Shown: positions 17,907 through 27,338 of the stretch, piece after piece
Position numbering within the stretch: position 1 is the first letter of the stretch
How the letters are laid out: each line of letters begins with the position of its first letter
NCBI GenBank assembly: GCA_023663615.1
Contig: JAMPHA010000004.1
Coordinates: forward strand, 31,350 to 95,349
DNA length: 64,000 nt
Direction: 5' to 3'
Source of the DNA: DLAJ01 sp023663615
GTDB taxonomy: Bacteria > Bacillota > Clostridia > Lachnospirales > Lachnospiraceae
Made by a program: the position numbers and the translations under genes
Notes under the pieces: generated by a model
The model's database searches: none
The model's input: only the letters and a program-made list of their open reading frames with translations
What the model was told of the DNA's origin: nothing

Positions 17907-19217
17907 ATGATGACGGATACGACATTAGAGGCAATGTATGAGCAGATGGGGATTTCCCATGAGGTGTATGAGGCGGGCAGACGCGTGCAGGAACGTCTGC
18001 GTGAGCGGTTTGACAGGATTGACGAGACGGCGCAGTATAACCAGTTAAAGGTCCTGAATGCCATGCAGGAGGCGCGCGTATCGGAGGCGTGCCTGCTTGG
18101 AACGACGGGATACGGCTATGGCGATATAGGCAGGGATACCTTGGAGCAGGTCTATGCCCGCCTGTTTCATGCGGAGGATGCGCTTGTCCGCCCGCAGATC
18201 ACATGCGGGACCCATGCGCTCGCGCTCGCGCTCATGAGCAATGTCCGTCCGGGGGATGAAATCCTGTCTCCTGTCGGCAAGCCCTATGATACGCTGGAGG
18301 AGGTCATCGGCATCCGCCCGTCCAAGGGTTCTCTTGCCGAGTATGGCGTGACGTACCGGCAGGTCGATCTGAACGCGGACGGCAGTTTTGACTTTGATGG
18401 GATCCGCGCGGCGGTGAACGAAAAAACAAAGCTTGTCACGATCCAGCGCTCCAAGGGGTATCTGGAACGCCCGACGCTGTCCGTCGCACGGATTGGCGAA
18501 CTGATTGCCTTTCTCAAGGGGATCAAGCCGGACGTGATCTGTATGGTGGATAACTGCTACGGGGAGTTTGTGGAGCGCTTGGAGCCGACGGATGTCGGAG
18601 CGGATATGGCGGTCGGCTCGCTGATTAAGAATCCGGGCGGCGGTCTTGCGCCGATCGGCGGTTATATCGCGGGAAAAAAGGAATGTGTGGAAAATGCGGC
18701 GTATCGCCTGACTTCGCCCGGACTCGGCAAGGAAGTCGGGGCGTCGCTCGGCGTGCTGACGAATTTTTATCAGGGACTTTTCATGGCGCCGACCGTGACG
18801 GCAAGCGCCTTAAAAGCGGCGGTGTTTGCGGCGAATCTGTACGAACCGTGCGGCTATGTCTGCACGCCAAATGCCTCGGAGGAGCGCTATGACATCATCC
18901 AGGCGATCCGCTTTGAAAAACCGGAGGGCGTGCGGGCGTTCTGTCAGGCGGTGCAGGCGGCGGCGGGCGTGGACAGTCATGTCGTTCCGGAACCGTGGGA
19001 TATGCCGGGGTATGACAGCAAAGTCATCATGGCGGCGGGCGCGTTCGTATCGGGTTCCTCGATCGAGTTGTCGGCGGACGGTCCGATGAAGCCGCCCTAC
19101 AACGTGTTTTTCCAGGGCGGTCTGACGTGGGAGCACGCGGGGTTCGGGATCCTAAAGACGCTCCAACGCTTTGTGGACGACGGACTCATCGGACGCGCGG
19201 CGCTTTCCAGATTGTGA
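17907..19217 (+). CDS. PLP-dependent methionine gamma-lyase-like protein ('aluminium resistance' family)
   Basis: This 436-residue protein belongs to the fold-type I PLP family often labelled aluminium resistance protein or YnbB. It has GTTGYGYGDIGRDTLE near residues 67-82, GTHALALALMSNVRPGDE, MVDNCYGEF (PLP-ring aspartate region) and the PLP lysine in VGSLIKNPGGGLAPIGGYIAG. The biological reaction is not established for most members; a C-S lyase role is inferred from the fold. AGGAGAGG lies before the ATG. It follows miaA by 33 bases, as is common in Clostridia. Confidence 0.85.
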   Translation: MMTDTTLEAMYEQMGISHEVYEAGRRVQERLRERFDRIDETAQYNQLKVLNAMQEARVSEACLLGTTGYGYGDIGRDTLEQVYARLFHAEDALVRPQITCGTHALALALMSNVRPGDEILSPVGKPYDTLEEVIGIRPSKGSLAEYGVTYRQVDLNADGSFDFDGIRAAVNEKTKLVTIQRSKGYLERPTLSVARIGELIAFLKGIKPDVICMVDNCYGEFVERLEPTDVGADMAVGSLIKNPGGGLAPIGGYIAGKKECVENAAYRLTSPGLGKEVGASLGVLTNFYQGLFMAPTVTASALKAAVFAANLYEPCGYVCTPNASEERYDIIQAIRFEKPEGVRAFCQAVQAAAGVDSHVVPEPWDMPGYDSKVIMAAGAFVSGSSIELSADGPMKPPYNVFFQGGLTWEHAGFGILKTLQRFVDDGLIGRAALSRL

Positions 19218-19314
19218 CCGGACGCGGAAAAAAACACGATATTAAGGTATACATGATTTTTATTTTGTGTTACAATGATTACCGTGAGTGTTAGCGGGAA
19301 GAATGAGTTTTGGC

Positions 19315-19371
19315 ACCCTCAGACGCGCGGATGTACCCGGAGAGTAAACTGAAGCGAACGAGGGTATACTT
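19315..19371 (+). promoter_or_regulatory. Structured radC leader that can hide the ribosome-binding site
   Basis: ACCCTC (19315-19320) is complementary to GAGGGT (19360-19365). The latter is also the best ribosome-binding site for radC, 7 bases before its ATG. The roughly 40 bases between them are rich in short paired segments. If the stem forms it would block translation initiation. A possible -10 (TACAAT, 19271-19276) lies upstream without a good -35. No known riboswitch class was recognised. Confidence 0.4.
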
Positions 19372-20043
19372 ATGAAAAATCAGACAGATCAGCCGTATGA
19401 AAAGTTTCTTACCTACGGCGCGCAGAATTTGACGGATGCAGAGCTTCTTGCCATTATCATCCGCACGGGGACCAAAGGGGAGGACGCGCTCGGTTTAGCG
19501 AAGAAGATCCTCTCCATGAACGAAAACCACGACGGACTGCTGCAGCTCCAGCACATTCATTTAGAACAGCTCAAGTCTGTGAAAGGGATCGGCGAGGTCA
19601 AAGCGGTACGGATCAAATGTGTTGCCGAGCTGTCCAACCGGATCGCGGCAACGCATAGGCAGAAGCGTGTGGATTTCAGCAGCCCGAAACTGGTGGCCGA
19701 CTACTATATGGAGCAGATGCGGCATTTGGAAAACGAACAGGTGCTTTTGCTTCTGCTCGATAACAAGGGCAGGCTCATCACGGATACGGTATTGTCAACG
19801 GGAACCGTGAATTTTTCGGTTCTCTCGCCGCGCGATATTTTTATCAGAGCGCTGGAATACCGGGCGGTGCATATCATGCTGCTGCACAATCATCCGAGCG
19901 GCGATCCGACGCCGAGTGAGGACGACCGCGTGATGACCGCAAGGATCAAAGCGGCGGGGTTCTTTCTGCAGATCCCTCTGTTAGACCACATTATCATTGG
20001 AGACGGTCGTTATGTGAGTTTTCTTGAGGACAAGCTTCTGTGA
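19372..20043 (+). CDS. radC: RadC/UPF0758 family JAB-domain protein
   Basis: The 223-residue protein begins with the helix-hairpin-helix-like UPF0758 N-terminus (EKFLTYGAQNLTDAELLAIIIRTG, in part). It ends in the JAB/MPN metalloprotease-like domain with HNHPSGDPTPSEDD near residues 172-185, which carries the metal ligands. Despite the name, a DNA-repair role is not proven for this family. It has its own leader rather than overlapping the previous gene, and stands just before mreB, a frequent Firmicute arrangement. Confidence 0.92.
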   Translation: MKNQTDQPYEKFLTYGAQNLTDAELLAIIIRTGTKGEDALGLAKKILSMNENHDGLLQLQHIHLEQLKSVKGIGEVKAVRIKCVAELSNRIAATHRQKRVDFSSPKLVADYYMEQMRHLENEQVLLLLLDNKGRLITDTVLSTGTVNFSVLSPRDIFIRALEYRAVHIMLLHNHPSGDPTPSEDDRVMTARIKAAGFFLQIPLLDHIIIGDGRYVSFLEDKLL

Positions 20044-20091
20044 ATTCTGTAAGAAGATAGATACCATTAGGGTTAGAAAGGGGTACAGGAA

Positions 20092-21102
20092 GTGGGAAAC
20101 AATATATTCGGTATCGACCTTGGGACGAGTAATATCAAGATTTACAGCAGAAATGAGGATGCGATCCTTGTGGAAAAGAACATGATCGCGATCGAGAACA
20201 AGAACACGCTGTTCGCGTATGGCGATTCGGCGTACGAAATGTTCGAGAAGGCACCCGCAAACATCCACATTTCTTACCCGCTCTGCAACGGCGTGATCGC
20301 GGATATTCAGAATATGCAATTGCTTGTCAAATACTTTGTCAGCGACATCTGCAAGGGAAATATCCGTCCCGCGGATTATTACATCGCCGTGCCGACCGAC
20401 GTGACGGAAGTGGAAAAGAGGGCGTTTTACGATCTGGTAAAGGATGCGGGTGTCAAGGCGCGCAAGATCATGGTCGTGGAAAAGGCGGTCGCGGACGGGC
20501 TCGGACTGGATATTGACGTCAAGAATTCACAGGGCGTTTTAGTGGTAAACGTGGGGTATGATACGACGGAGATTTCTATTTTATCCCTCGGCGGGATCGT
20601 CCTTAGCAAAATGATCAAAGTGGGCGGACAGAAATTTGACGAGGCGATCCGCAATGCCATCCGAAGGGAATACAGTCTGCTGATCGGCGGCAAAACCGCG
20701 GAAAAAGTGAAGATTTCACTGAGCGACCTGGAGAAGGAAGGCGCAAACGCGGTCGTATACGGACGCGATATTGTGACGGGGCTTCCCGTTGAGCGGGAGA
20801 TTCCGACCGCATTAGTTGATGAATGCTTAAAAGAGCATTTTGCAACGATCATTGACAATATCAAGGTTATTCTGGAGCGGACGCCGCCCGAACTGGCGGC
20901 GGATATTTACCGTCATGGCGTCTATCTGACGGGGGGCGCGTCGCAGGTAATGCATCTCTCGGAACTGATCGCGAAAGGAACGGGCTTAAAGATCAATTCG
21001 ATCGACACGCCGATGGAAAGCGTGGCGCTCGGTCTGGCAAAGATCATCAAAGAGGATAACTATAAATCTGTTGCGTATGCGATCGAGGGAATGAGCAAGT
21101 AA
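20092..21102 (+). CDS. mreB: Rod shape-determining protein MreB/Mbl (actin homologue)
   Basis: MreB filaments under the membrane direct lateral wall synthesis. The GTG start is preceded by AAAGGGG. The 336-residue product opens with IFGIDLGTSNIKIYS (phosphate-1 loop), has VVNVGYDTTEISILSLGG (phosphate-2) and GVYLTGGASQVMHLSEL (adenosine-binding). It is followed by mreC after one base, then mreD and a class B PBP, so this is the elongasome operon. Sequence alone does not separate MreB from Mbl. Confidence 0.92.
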   Translation: MGNNIFGIDLGTSNIKIYSRNEDAILVEKNMIAIENKNTLFAYGDSAYEMFEKAPANIHISYPLCNGVIADIQNMQLLVKYFVSDICKGNIRPADYYIAVPTDVTEVEKRAFYDLVKDAGVKARKIMVVEKAVADGLGLDIDVKNSQGVLVVNVGYDTTEISILSLGGIVLSKMIKVGGQKFDEAIRNAIRREYSLLIGGKTAEKVKISLSDLEKEGANAVVYGRDIVTGLPVEREIPTALVDECLKEHFATIIDNIKVILERTPPELAADIYRHGVYLTGGASQVMHLSELIAKGTGLKINSIDTPMESVALGLAKIIKEDNYKSVAYAIEGMSK

Positions 21103-21103
21103 T

Positions 21104-21976
21104 ATGAGTCCTGTTATCAAGAAAAAGGGAGAGCATTTTCATCTGCCAAGTAAATATCTGCTCCTGATCCTGACGATCCTGTGTGTCGGCATGATGCTGA
21201 TCACGCTGACGACGGATTTTTCGGGAGAACCGCTAAACGGCGCCGTCGGCGCGGTGATCACCCCGTTTCAGGCGGGGATCAGCGAAGTGGGCGGATATTT
21301 GTCGAAACGTGTCGATGAGCTTGTGGAGATCCGCGACCTGTTGAAGGAAAACGAGGAGCTGAGGCGCCAGATCGACGAACTGACTTTGCAGAATACGCTG
21401 CTGCAGCAGGACCGGTTCGAATTATATCAGCTCAGAGAGCTTTATGAGCTGGATCAGTCGTATGAGGGATATACGAAGGTCGGCGCGCGCATCATTGCAA
21501 AGGATACGGGCAATTGGTTTGCGTCCTTTATCATTGATAAAGGAGAGGACGACGGGCTTGACGTCGATATGAACGTCATTGCAGACGGCGGACTTGTGGG
21601 GCGCATTACCGCGGTCGGACCGAACTGGGCGCGCGTGGAATCCATCATTGCGGATAACGCGAATGTCGGCGGGATGGTATTGTCAACAGCGGACCGCGTG
21701 ATCGTTTCCGGCAGTCTGGAGCTGATGGCGGGAGGAAGGATTTCTTTTTCCCAGTTGATTGATTCGGACAACGAGGTCATGATCGGCGATAAGATCGTGA
21801 CGTCCAATATTTCAGATAAATATCTTCCCGGTATTGTGATCGGCTACATAACGCAGATCAATACGGACGCCAACAATCTGTCGAAATCCGGCTATCTGAC
21901 GCCTGCCGTGGATTTTGAGCATTTAGAGGCGGTTTTGGTCATTTTGGACAGGAAGCAGACTGTCACGGTGGATTAG
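21104..21976 (+). CDS. mreC: Rod shape-determining protein MreC
   Basis: The 290-residue product has one N-terminal membrane helix (about residues 16-35). A coiled coil follows, about 60-110, rich in Leu, Glu and Gln (LKENEELRRQIDELTLQ). The beta-barrel domain runs from about 115 and contains DKGEDDGLDVDMNVIADGGLVGRI in fragments typical of MreC. MreC links cytoplasmic MreB to periplasm-side PBPs. It sits between mreB and mreD in the expected order. Confidence 0.93.
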   Translation: MSPVIKKKGEHFHLPSKYLLLILTILCVGMMLITLTTDFSGEPLNGAVGAVITPFQAGISEVGGYLSKRVDELVEIRDLLKENEELRRQIDELTLQNTLLQQDRFELYQLRELYELDQSYEGYTKVGARIIAKDTGNWFASFIIDKGEDDGLDVDMNVIADGGLVGRITAVGPNWARVESIIADNANVGGMVLSTADRVIVSGSLELMAGGRISFSQLIDSDNEVMIGDKIVTSNISDKYLPGIVIGYITQINTDANNLSKSGYLTPAVDFEHLEAVLVILDRKQTVTVD

Positions 21977-21990
21977 GGAGGTCAGTCCAT

Positions 21991-22506
21991 ATGAGAAAGA
22001 TCGTGATCGCGTTTCTGGTGCTGATCGGCTTTGTCCTGCAGGGAACGCTTATGCAATGGATCTCACTCGGCGGGATCGCGCCGAATCTGTTGATCATCAC
22101 AACATCCGCGTACGGTTTTATGAGGGGAAAAAAGAACGGTCTGTTGGTGGGCTTTTTTTGTGGTCTGTTGACAGATATATTTTTTGGCGAGGTGATCGGC
22201 TTTTATGCGATCATTTACATGTATATCGGCTATGCAAACGGGATGTTCCACCGCGTGTTCTTCCCGGAAGACATCAAGCTGCCGTTGGTTTTGATCACTG
22301 TCAGCGACCTGGTATACGGTTTTACGGTCTATGTCCTGCTGTATCTTCTGCGGGGACGTTTCGGGCTGCCGTATTACTTTTTGCATGTGATCGTGCCGGA
22401 AATGGTGTATACCATTGTGCTGACCGTGCTGTTTTACCCGCTGCATCTGAAGATCAACCGCAAGTTTGACGAGATTGAGAAAAGGAGCGAGAAGAAATTT
22501 GTTTAG
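21991..22506 (+). CDS. mreD: Rod shape-determining protein MreD
   Basis: This 171-residue hydrophobic protein has about five membrane helices. It begins KIVIAFLVLIGFVLQGTLM and carries the family block APNLLIITTSAYGFMRG and GLLVGFFCGLLTDIFFG, the latter with the conserved Asp. A GGGAGGT site precedes the ATG. The 3' end overlaps the PBP gene. MreD is an integral partner of MreC in the elongasome. Confidence 0.92.
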   Translation: MRKIVIAFLVLIGFVLQGTLMQWISLGGIAPNLLIITTSAYGFMRGKKNGLLVGFFCGLLTDIFFGEVIGFYAIIYMYIGYANGMFHRVFFPEDIKLPLVLITVSDLVYGFTVYVLLYLLRGRFGLPYYFLHVIVPEMVYTIVLTVLFYPLHLKINRKFDEIEKRSEKKFV

Positions 22507-25387
22507 TAATTTTAAGGACTGGCTGATCCGGTTCGTCACTTCCCGTTTTTTCATACTTTCCCTGCTTGTGATCGCGCTGTGTTCTACGCTTGTCTACCGG
22601 CTGTTCGACTTACAGATCGTCCGTGGGGAATCCTATATGGAGAACTTCAGGCTTCGGATCAGAAAAGAGCGCTCCATCGCGAGCACGCGCGGGCAGATAT
22701 TTGACCGGAACGGGAATGTGCTCGCCTATAATGAGCTTGCCTATTCTGTGATCATCGAGGATGTTTATGAATCCGGTTCCACCAAAAATGAGGAGCTGAA
22801 TGAGACCATTTCCCGTCTGATCCGCATGATAGAGCAAAACGGGGATGCCGTGATCAATGATTTTTCCATTGTGATCGATGAGGACGGTAAGTTTTCGTAT
22901 ACTGTGACGGGAAACGTGCTGCTGCGGTTTTTGGCGGATATTTACGGACACAGCAGCATCAATGACCTGTCCTATGCGGAAAAGACGGCGACGCCGGATG
23001 AGGTCATGGAGTATCTGGGCGGCAGGTCAAGGTTCGGCGTCGGCAGGTATCTGTATGATCCGGATGGAAACTATCTTCTTGACGAAAACGGGAACAGACA
23101 GTTTCTTGTCGGGGATGGCTACACGAAAGAAGAACTGCTAAAGATTGTGACGATCCGCTATGCGATGAGCTTAAACAGTTATCAGAAATATATTCCGACC
23201 ACTGTCGCGACGAACGTTTCGGAGGAGACGATCGTCGCCGTGATGGAGAACAGCGACGTGCTTGACGGCGTCTCTATTTTTGAGGATACCGTGCGCAAAT
23301 ATGTAGATGCGGTCTATTTTAGCAATCTGGTCGGTTATACGGGTAAGATTTCCTCGGAGGAGCTTGTCACTTATCAGGAGCAGAGCACGAATTATACAAG
23401 CAATGACCTTGTGGGCAAGACGGGGATCGAGCAGAGCATGGAGCTCAGACTGCAGGGTGTAAAGGGCTCCGAGGTCGTGTATGTGGACAATCTCGGCAGA
23501 GTCATCGAGACAGCGGAGCGTACGGAGCCGACCGCCGGAGAGGATATTTATTTAACGATCGATATGGACTTACAGGAGACGGCGTATCACATACTGGAGC
23601 AGAAGATCGCGGGGATCCTGCTTGTAAAGATCCAGAATATCAAGGAGTACATTCCGGCGGAAAACGCTTCCGCCAGCCAGATCGTCATTCCGATCTATGA
23701 TGTATATTTTGCACTGTTCGATAATAATGTCCTGAAAATGCGGGAGCTTGACCACGAGGATGCGACGGAGACGGAGAGCATCGTCTATGCCAATTATTTA
23801 GACAACAAGGATATTGTGCTGGAGCGGTTGCGCACGGAGCTGCTGGAGACGGGAACCGTCTATAATAAACTGGAAACAGAGTACGCGGTTTACGAGAGTT
23901 ATATCGTGGCGATGCTGCAATCGGACAATGTGGGCGTTCTGCGTTCAGACCTGATCGACACATCGGATGCGACCTACAAGGCCTGGAGAAATGATGAGAC
24001 GATCAGTCTGCGGGAATATCTGCATCATGCCATATCCATGAACTGGATCGATACGTCGCGGCTCCCGCTCGACGATCAATACGCGGATTCAGAGGAGGTT
24101 TATGCGGTACTCGTCGATTACATCCTGTCCTATCTGGGTGACAATACGGATTTCGGCAAACGCATGATCAAGTACATGATCTTAAATGATCGGATCACAG
24201 GGAAACAGATCTGCCAGCTTTTGATCGACAAAGGGCTTGTAAACCTCACAACGGACGAGCTGAACGCATTTGCCAACAATGCAGTCAGTCCGTATCAGTT
24301 CATGCGGAACCGCATACAGAATCTTGATATTACGCCCGCGCAGCTTGCATTGGATCCCTGTACGGGAGACATGGTGATCACGGACGTCAATACGGGTGAT
24401 GTGCTCGCGATGGTGTCCTATCCCGGCTATGATACGAACCGCGTATCCGATGCGGCTTATTGGAATAAGATCAACACAGATCTGTCGTATCCGATGTTGA
24501 ATTATACGACACAGCGCCGGACGGCGCCAGGCTCTACTTTCAAAATGGTGTCGGCGTCGGCAGCGTTGGAGGAGGGATACTTAACAACGCAGGACCGGAT
24601 CGTTTGTCATGGTATTTTTGACCGGCTCGATGCCGTGAACCGCTGCTGGATCTATCCGGGAGCGCACGGTTCCTTAAATGTGACAGGGGCGATCAGCAAT
24701 TCCTGTAACTGCTTTTTCTATGAGGCGGCTTATCGTATGAGCTTACAGGATGACGTTTACAGCTCGGATGCCGGGATCACCGTGCTTGCGAAATATGCGC
24801 AGCTTTTCGGGCTGGGAGATAAATCCGGTGTGGAGATTGAGGAGTCTGCGCCGAGAGTCTCGGACGAGTATCCGGTCATTACCGCGATCGGACAGGGAAA
24901 CGCAAATTATTCCACAGCCCAGCTTGCGCGATACGTTACAACAGTCGCAAACAGCGGAACGTGTTATAATTTAACATTGATAGACCGTATTGAGGATTCG
25001 GAAGGGAATGTCGTGCAGCAGAATCAGGCGCACGTCAGAAATACGCTGAACTTTTCGGATTCCACATGGGACGTCATCCATATGGGAATGCGTCAGGTGA
25101 TCGAAGGCAAGCGGTATTATGCGGGACTTGAGGTACAGGTTGCCGGAAAGACCGGGACGGCACAGGAGAGCAGAACGCGTCCGAACCATGCGCTTTTTGT
25201 CTGCTACGCGCCGTATGAAAGTCCGGAGATCGCGATCGCCACGCGTATTGAGTACGGTTATACATCCGATTATGCGGCGGAGACAACGCGGGATGTTATC
25301 AAATACTATTTTGGACTGGCCACAAAGGAGACGCTTGTCACGGGAATGGCGGACGGCATTCAGGCGTCCGGTGTCAGCACGGACTAA
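22499..25387 (+). CDS. mrdA: Class B penicillin-binding protein 2 (elongation transpeptidase)
   Basis: A large D,D-transpeptidase for lateral wall synthesis. TTG 22499 is chosen because AAAGGAG lies 11 bases upstream; ATG 22466 in the same frame has no ribosome-binding site and would overlap mreD by 41 bases. The roughly 962-residue product has one N-terminal membrane helix, a dimerisation domain (residues 45-330), and a long extra region (about 360-610) beyond the usual PBP2 length. The transpeptidase domain has SxxK in GSTFK (about 679), SxN in SNSCN (about 733) and KTGT (about 883). The long insertion seems common in Lachnospiraceae PBP2, but I cannot check that here. Confidence 0.92.
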   Translation: MFSNFKDWLIRFVTSRFFILSLLVIALCSTLVYRLFDLQIVRGESYMENFRLRIRKERSIASTRGQIFDRNGNVLAYNELAYSVIIEDVYESGSTKNEELNETISRLIRMIEQNGDAVINDFSIVIDEDGKFSYTVTGNVLLRFLADIYGHSSINDLSYAEKTATPDEVMEYLGGRSRFGVGRYLYDPDGNYLLDENGNRQFLVGDGYTKEELLKIVTIRYAMSLNSYQKYIPTTVATNVSEETIVAVMENSDVLDGVSIFEDTVRKYVDAVYFSNLVGYTGKISSEELVTYQEQSTNYTSNDLVGKTGIEQSMELRLQGVKGSEVVYVDNLGRVIETAERTEPTAGEDIYLTIDMDLQETAYHILEQKIAGILLVKIQNIKEYIPAENASASQIVIPIYDVYFALFDNNVLKMRELDHEDATETESIVYANYLDNKDIVLERLRTELLETGTVYNKLETEYAVYESYIVAMLQSDNVGVLRSDLIDTSDATYKAWRNDETISLREYLHHAISMNWIDTSRLPLDDQYADSEEVYAVLVDYILSYLGDNTDFGKRMIKYMILNDRITGKQICQLLIDKGLVNLTTDELNAFANNAVSPYQFMRNRIQNLDITPAQLALDPCTGDMVITDVNTGDVLAMVSYPGYDTNRVSDAAYWNKINTDLSYPMLNYTTQRRTAPGSTFKMVSASAALEEGYLTTQDRIVCHGIFDRLDAVNRCWIYPGAHGSLNVTGAISNSCNCFFYEAAYRMSLQDDVYSSDAGITVLAKYAQLFGLGDKSGVEIEESAPRVSDEYPVITAIGQGNANYSTAQLARYVTTVANSGTCYNLTLIDRIEDSEGNVVQQNQAHVRNTLNFSDSTWDVIHMGMRQVIEGKRYYAGLEVQVAGKTGTAQESRTRPNHALFVCYAPYESPEIAIATRIEYGYTSDYAAETTRDVIKYYFGLATKETLVTGMADGIQASGVSTD

Positions 25388-25388
25388 A

Positions 25389-25440
25389 AAAGCGCGCGAA
25401 GCGCGCTTTCGAAGAATCGCGAAGCGATTCTTCCGGGTTA
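25389..25440 (+). repeat. Two-hairpin element, copy 1 (after PBP2 stop)
   Basis: Stem A pairs AAAGCGCGC (25389-25397) with GCGCGCTTT (25401-25409) around a GAA loop. After one C, stem B pairs GAAGAATCGC (25411-25420) with GCGATTCTTC (25424-25433), also around GAA; CGGGTTA follows. It begins one base after the PBP2 stop codon and has no long U tract. The same architecture recurs at 55800 and, damaged, at 28837. Confidence 0.85.
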
Positions 25441-25456
25441 TGGAAAGGAGAGAACA

Positions 25457-26149
25457 TTGAATCCTTTAGTTATGATTAAAAGTTATCCGCACGGGATTGC
25501 GCTGCATTTGGATGCGGAGGCGCCGTTTCCTGATATTCTTGCGGAACTGGAGGAGAAGATCAAGGAGGCCGCCGGCTTTTTTCAGGGGGCAAGGCTCGCG
25601 CTGTCCATAGAGGACAGGAAGGTCAGCCCGCAGGAGGAACGTCAGTTGGTTCAGGCATTGTCCGCGCATGGCGGGCTGACGATCCTGTGCGTTGCCGAAA
25701 GAAGCGGGAGTGCGGACGAGTTTTATGTGCGCGCCCTGCAAAAAGCGGAACCGCGCGCGGCGGAGGAACCGTTTTTGCTACATAAAGGCAGTCTGACGGA
25801 CGGAGAGGTGTTGGAAAACAATAAAAAGACCATTCTTGTGATCGGGGACGTCGGGGAGGACTGCCGCGTGATCTCGGCGCGCAACATCATTGTGCTGGGG
25901 GCGCTCTACGGGGAAGCCTACGCGGGAACGGATACCAAGGAAGATCATTATGTCGCCGCGCTCGTCATGGAGACGGACCGCATTACGATCGCGGGCTGCA
26001 AGAGCGGCAAAGCGGAGGTACCGGCGAAGGGAAAATGGTTTTCCCGCACGAAAAAGCTGCCGCAGATCGCGGTGGTCAGAGATCATGAGGTCGTAAGAGA
26101 ACCGCTTACCAAAGAATTACTAAATGATCACGGCTTGGAGCTTTTTTAA
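25457..26149 (+). CDS. minC: Septum site-determining protein MinC
   Basis: TTG 25457 lies 6 bases after AAAGGAG and is followed by MNPLVMIKSYPHGIALHLD. The 230-residue product has a MinC N-terminal domain (residues 1-100). The C-terminal beta-helix domain has VIGDVGEDCRVISARNIIVLGALYGEAYAG near residues 130-160, in parts. MinC blocks FtsZ polymerisation away from midcell when recruited by MinD. It heads a minC-minD-minE set directly downstream of the elongasome genes. Confidence 0.9.
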   Translation: MNPLVMIKSYPHGIALHLDAEAPFPDILAELEEKIKEAAGFFQGARLALSIEDRKVSPQEERQLVQALSAHGGLTILCVAERSGSADEFYVRALQKAEPRAAEEPFLLHKGSLTDGEVLENNKKTILVIGDVGEDCRVISARNIIVLGALYGEAYAGTDTKEDHYVAALVMETDRITIAGCKSGKAEVPAKGKWFSRTKKLPQIAVVRDHEVVREPLTKELLNDHGLELF

Positions 26150-26214
26150 CGCCTGACACATTTAGGGGACAACTATTTCAATCATTTTCATTTCTATTAA
26201 AACGGAGGCATCCT

Positions 26215-27021
26215 ATGAGCGAAGTAATTGTCATCACGTCAGGAAAAGGCGGTGTTGGAAAGACCACAACATCTGCAAATATCGGAACAGGTCTTGCGGC
26301 GCTGGGGAAAAAGGTGGTTTTGATCGATACGGACATCGGACTGCGCAACTTAGACGTCGTCATGGGACTGGAAAACCGGATCGTCTACAATTTAGTGGAC
26401 GTCATCGAGGGAACATGCCGTATCAAGCAGGCTCTGATCAAGGATAAGCGTTATCCCGGACTGTACTTGATGCCGTCCGCCCAGACAAGGGACAAGACGG
26501 CGGTCACGCCCGGACAGATGATCAAAATGATCTCCTTTTTGCGGGACCAGTTTGATTTTATCATTCTCGATTGTCCCGCAGGGATCGAGCAGGGCTTTCA
26601 AAACGCGATCGCTGCGGCGGATCATGCCGTGATCGTGACAACGCCCGAAGTATCCGCAATACGGGACGCAGACAGGGTGATCGGACTCTTAGAGGCGAAT
26701 GAGATCGCCAAAATGGAATGCATTGTCAACCGGGTGAGGCCGGAGATGGTGCGCCGCGGCAATATGATGAGCGTGGATGACGTCATTGACATCTTAGCGC
26801 TGCCGCTCTTAGGCGCGGTGCCGGATGATGAGAGCGTTGTGATCGCGACCAATCAGGGAGAACCGCTTGTCGGGACGAGCGCCATGGCGGGGCGGGCATA
26901 CCGGAATATTTGTGCGAGGCTCCTCGGAGAAGATGTCCCGCTTTTGAATTTTGACAACAGCCGCCATGTGTTATCCAGACTCGGCGGTGTATTCCGCAAA
27001 GGGCAGGGGGCGAAGCTATGA
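26215..27021 (+). CDS. minD: Septum site-determining ATPase MinD
   Basis: A 268-residue deviant-Walker ATPase: SGKGGVGKTTTSANIG at residues 9-24, DTDIGLRNLDVVMGLENRIVYNLVD, and DCPAGIEQGFQNAI. The C-terminus ends in a basic, hydrophobic stretch (LGGVFRKGQGAKL) that fits an amphipathic membrane-targeting helix. CGGAGG precedes the ATG. The stop overlaps the minE start by four bases. Confidence 0.96.
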   Translation: MSEVIVITSGKGGVGKTTTSANIGTGLAALGKKVVLIDTDIGLRNLDVVMGLENRIVYNLVDVIEGTCRIKQALIKDKRYPGLYLMPSAQTRDKTAVTPGQMIKMISFLRDQFDFIILDCPAGIEQGFQNAIAAADHAVIVTTPEVSAIRDADRVIGLLEANEIAKMECIVNRVRPEMVRRGNMMSVDDVIDILALPLLGAVPDDESVVIATNQGEPLVGTSAMAGRAYRNICARLLGEDVPLLNFDNSRHVLSRLGGVFRKGQGAKL

Positions 27022-27338
27022 GAAGACTGTTTTGCCCGAAAAAAACACGTACCATAGCAAAGGGGCGTCTGAAGATCCTGCTGATCTCCGACCGTGTCAA
27101 CTGTTCGCCGCAAATGATGGAACTGCTAAAAAATGATATTTCCAAGGTAATCTCGAAATACATGAAGATTGACGAACAGCAGATGGAAGTACAGATCGGG
27201 CAGACGGACGGAAACGGACGGCGCTCGGAGCGCAAGCCCGTGCTGTATATCAATATGCCGATCCTGGAGATTGGGAAAACAGGAATCGTATGCTGGGGTG
27301 AAACAGATGAAAAAAAAGTACAGAGTCAGGGACTATAA
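27018..27338 (+). CDS. minE: Cell division topological specificity factor MinE
   Basis: The 106-residue product has the MinE layout: an N-terminal amphipathic segment with TIAKGRLKILLISDR, matching the anti-MinCD helix, then a beta-alpha domain (MKIDEQQMEVQIGQ). Its presence with MinC and MinD suggests an oscillating Min system rather than the DivIVA/MinJ type. The C-terminus overlaps the rodA start by 32 bases, so the tail may be partly accessory sequence. Confidence 0.88.
   Translation: MRRLFCPKKTRTIAKGRLKILLISDRVNCSPQMMELLKNDISKVISKYMKIDEQQMEVQIGQTDGNGRRSERKPVLYINMPILEIGKTGIVCWGETDEKKVQSQGL

Noticed and set aside
19277..19371. Known riboswitch upstream of radC (THF-like GGAGAGTA, fluoride or manganese types considered)
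   Set aside because: Only single words match. The rest of each class's core is absent, so no class is claimed.
25389..25440. Plain rho-independent terminator after PBP2
   Set aside because: There is no U tract after either stem, and the same two-stem layout with compensatory changes recurs elsewhere. A repeat element is the better reading.
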